Shown here piece after piece: positions 62,173-64,000 of a stretch of DNA of 64,000 nucleotides; within the stretch, counting starts at the first letter, position 1, and every line of letters begins with the position of its first letter. The stretch lies in assembly GCF_900187265.1 (NCBI RefSeq), contig NZ_LT906450.1, forward strand, positions 1,789,444 to 1,853,443. The letters are read 5' to 3'. The notes beneath the pieces were generated by a model. That model had not been told where the DNA came from, searched no databases, and worked only from the letters and a program-made list of their open reading frames with translations. This stretch comes from Rhodococcus rhodochrous. Its GTDB lineage: Bacteria; Actinomycetota; Actinomycetes; Mycobacteriales; Mycobacteriaceae. The position numbers and the translations under genes were made by a program.

Positions 62173-64000
62173 TCACCTCCGCAACGACAACCAGATGGCG
62201 CCGTGCGCAGGCAAGGTCACCCGAGCCGAGGCGGGACGCCCGTGCCACGAATGTTCGTCCGCCTCCACGGCGCCGAAGTTGCCCGCTCCGTTGCCCTGGT
62301 AGGCGGTCGCGTCCGTGTTGAGGACTTCCTCCCACGTGCCCGGTTCGGGCAATCCGACACGATAGTCGGCGTAGGTCGTGCCCGAAAAGTTGTGCAGGCA
62401 CGCGACCACCGAGCCGTCGCTGCCGTAGCGCAGGAACGACAGGACGTTGTTGTGCGCGTCGTTGGCGTCGATCCACGAATATCCGCCGGGCGTGGTGTCG
62501 AGCGTGTAGAGCGCCGGGTGCGAGCGGTAGATGCCGTTGAGATCGCACACCAGCCGGTGGATGCCGGCGTGGAGCGGTTCGTCGAGCTGCCACCAGTCGA
62601 GGCCGCGTTCCTCGGACCACTCGGCGACCTGCCCGAACTCCTGGCCCATGAACAGCAACTGCTTGCCGGGATGCGCCCACATGTAGGCGAGCATCGACCG
62701 CAGGCCGGCCGCACGTGTGGCATCGTCGCCCGGTAGTCGCGTCCACAGCGTGCCCTTGCCGTGGACGACCTCGTCGTGGCTGATGGGGAGCACGAAGTTC
62801 TCGCTCCACGCGTACACGAGCGAGAACGTGATCTCGTGGTGGTGGTAGGTGCGGTGCACGGGATCTCGGCCGAGATAGCCGAGAGTGTCGTGCATCCAGC
62901 CCATGTTCCACTTCATGCTGAACCCGAGCCCGCCGACGTTCGTCGAGCGGGTCACGCCCGGCCAGGAGGTCGATTCTTCCGCGACCGTCACGATCCCCGG
63001 ATAGTGCTTGTGGACGGTGGCGTTGAGTTCCTGCAGGAACGCGACGGCCTCGAGGTTCTCGCGTCCGCCGTAGATGTTCGGCGTCCAGCCGCCCTCGGGA
63101 CGCGAGTAGTCGAGATACAACATCGAGGCCACGGCGTCGACGCGCAGACCGTCGATGTGGAACTCCTCGATCCAGTACAGGGCGTTGGCGACGAGGAAGT
63201 TCCGCACCTCGGGCCGGCCGTAGTCGAAAACGTAGGTGCCCCAGTCCAGCTGCTCACCGCGGCGCGGATCGGGATGCTCGTACTGGGGGCTGCCGTCGAA
63301 GCGCGCGAGCGCCCACTCGTCCTTCGGGAAGTGGGCGGGCACCCAGTCCACGATCACGCCGATCCCGGCGGCGTGGAGACGGTCGACGAACGCGCGGAAC
63401 TCGTCGGGTGTGCCGAACCGGGAGGTGGGGGCGTAGTAGGAGGTGACCTGGTAGCCCCACGACCCGCCGAAGGGATGCTCCGCGACCGGCAGAAGCTCGA
63501 CGTGCGTGAACCCGGTCTCGAGGATGTACTCGGCCAGCTGGTCGGCGAGTTCTGTGTAGTTCAGGCCCGGACGCCACGATCCGAGGTGCACCTCGTAGAC
63601 CGCCATCGGTTCCTGCCAGGGCTGCGACTTCTCGCGGGTCGCGACCCACTCGTCGTCGTTCCAGGTGTAGTGACTCTCGGTGACCTTCGACGCGGTCGCG
63701 GGCGGCACCTCGGTGGCGAACGCCATCGGGTCGGCCTTGTCGCGGACGGATCCGTCGCGGCCGTGCACCCGGTACTTGTACAGCGCGCCCGGTTCGACGC
63801 CGGGGACGAAGACCTCCCAGACACCGCTCGAGCCGAGCACCCGCATCGGGGCGGTGCGCCCACCCCAGCCGTCGAAGTCGCCGGTGACGGTGACTCCGCG
63901 CGCGCCCGGTGCCCACACGGCGAAGGACGTGCCCGTCACCGGGCCGTCCGGGGTCTCGTAGGTTCGTGGGTGGGCGCCGAGCACCTCCCACAGCCGTTCG
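62173..64000 (-). CDS. glgB: 1,4-alpha-glucan branching enzyme (5' end outside window)
   Basis: The visible 608 residues are the C-terminal part of GlgB, which creates alpha-1,6 branches in glycogen. The CBM48 domain ([21 protein letters not shown]) leads into the GH13 barrel. The nucleophile is in [15 protein letters not shown], the acid/base Glu in [11 protein letters not shown], and [11 protein letters not shown] is the fourth conserved region. The frame stays open to the window edge (residues RLWEVLGA before the in-frame ATG at 63984), so the start is missing and probably includes another 100 residues. The position matches Rv1326c. Confidence 0.96.
   Translation of the reverse strand, partial: ERLWEVLGAHPRTYETPDGPVTGTSFAVWAPGARGVTVTGDFDGWGGRTAPMRVLGSSGVWEVFVPGVEPGALYKYRVHGRDGSVRDKADPMAFATEVPPATASKVTESHYTWNDDEWVATREKSQPWQEPMAVYEVHLGSWRPGLNYTELADQLAEYILETGFTHVELLPVAEHPFGGSWGYQVTSYYAPTSRFGTPDEFRAFVDRLHAAGIGVIVDWVPAHFPKDEWALARFDGSPQYEHPDPRRGEQLDWGTYVFDYGRPEVRNFLVANALYWIEEFHIDGLRVDAVASMLYLDYSRPEGGWTPNIYGGRENLEAVAFLQELNATVHKHYPGIVTVAEESTSWPGVTRSTNVGGLGFSMKWNMGWMHDTLGYLGRDPVHRTYHHHEITFSLVYAWSENFVLPISHDEVVHGKGTLWTRLPGDDATRAAGLRSMLAYMWAHPGKQLLFMGQEFGQVAEWSEERGLDWWQLDEPLHAGIHRLVCDLNGIYRSHPALYTLDTTPGGYSWIDANDAHNNVLSFLRYGSDGSVVACLHNFSGTTYADYRVGLPEPGTWEEVLNTDATAYQGNGAGNFGAVEADEHSWHGRPASARVTLPAHGAIWLSLRR

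Overview
The window is chromosomal DNA of a high-GC actinobacterium, most likely a Rhodococcus. The evidence is the 16S rRNA, the frequent GTG starts, the lack of tRNA genes in the 16S-23S spacer, and a gene order that follows the Mycobacterium tuberculosis Rv1292-Rv1326c region as I remember it: argS-lysA-hom-thrC-thrB-rho-rpmE-prfA-prmC-(Sua5)-wecA-atp operon-DUF2550-ATR-murA-rrn-cyclase-nucS-mce-thiolase-thioredoxin/TPR-glgB. Unlike mycobacteria, ATP synthase subunits b and delta are separate genes. Assignment to the R. rhodochrous/pyridinivorans group is only a guess from the 16S variable regions.

Layout. 1-6.0 kb: the end of a DUF1360 gene, then a translationally coupled valine/isobutyrate catabolic operon (mmsA, acyl-CoA dehydrogenase, 3-hydroxyisobutyryl-CoA hydrolase, mmsB, enoyl-CoA hydratase). 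6.1-16.3 kb: an accessory sulfur and steroid-like region. A leftward DUF1214-SDR-sulfotransferase operon faces an IclR regulator, followed by a rightward cysD-cysNC-cysQ operon that makes PAPS and recycles PAP, then an MBL-fold hydrolase and an epoxide-hydrolase-like gene. 16.4-18.1 kb: tRNA-Arg(CCG) and a DUF3105-DUF305 pair. 18.3-24.7 kb: argS, lysA and threonine biosynthesis. 25.1-32.7 kb: rho, translation-related genes and wecA. 33.0-40.6 kb: the complete F1Fo ATP synthase operon. 40.6-48.3 kb: cobalamin adenosyltransferase, murA and one 16S-23S-5S rRNA operon. 48.6-51.7 kb: an EhuBCDA-type ABC importer. 51.7-64 kb: membrane adenylate cyclase, NucS mismatch endonuclease, a MerR/beta-clamp-like regulator with a TPR protein, a DivIVA-like coiled-coil protein, methylmalonyl-CoA epimerase, thiolase, a thioredoxin-TPR protein, a zinc-peptidase lipoprotein and the 3' part of glgB.

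The most interesting system is the sulfotransferase/PAPS region. The two operons on either side of the iclR gene have promoters of nearly identical architecture: a TTGACC -35 box, a TNNAACNNGTTNNA palindrome inside the spacer, a TACT(C/G)T -10 box, and an 18-bp GGTAC-type palindrome (perfect in one, 14/18 in the other) about 18 bases after the predicted start. This implies that the sulfotransferase and its sulfo-donor supply are switched together. The first palindrome resembles the KstR (cholesterol catabolism) operator, and the three leftward genes match the Rv3531c-Rv3530c-Rv3529c set of the mycobacterial cholesterol region. Other notable items are a PAP phosphatase fused to an NTF2/SnoaL-like domain, the MerR protein with a sliding-clamp-like C-terminus, and MurA with Asp in place of the fosfomycin-target Cys.
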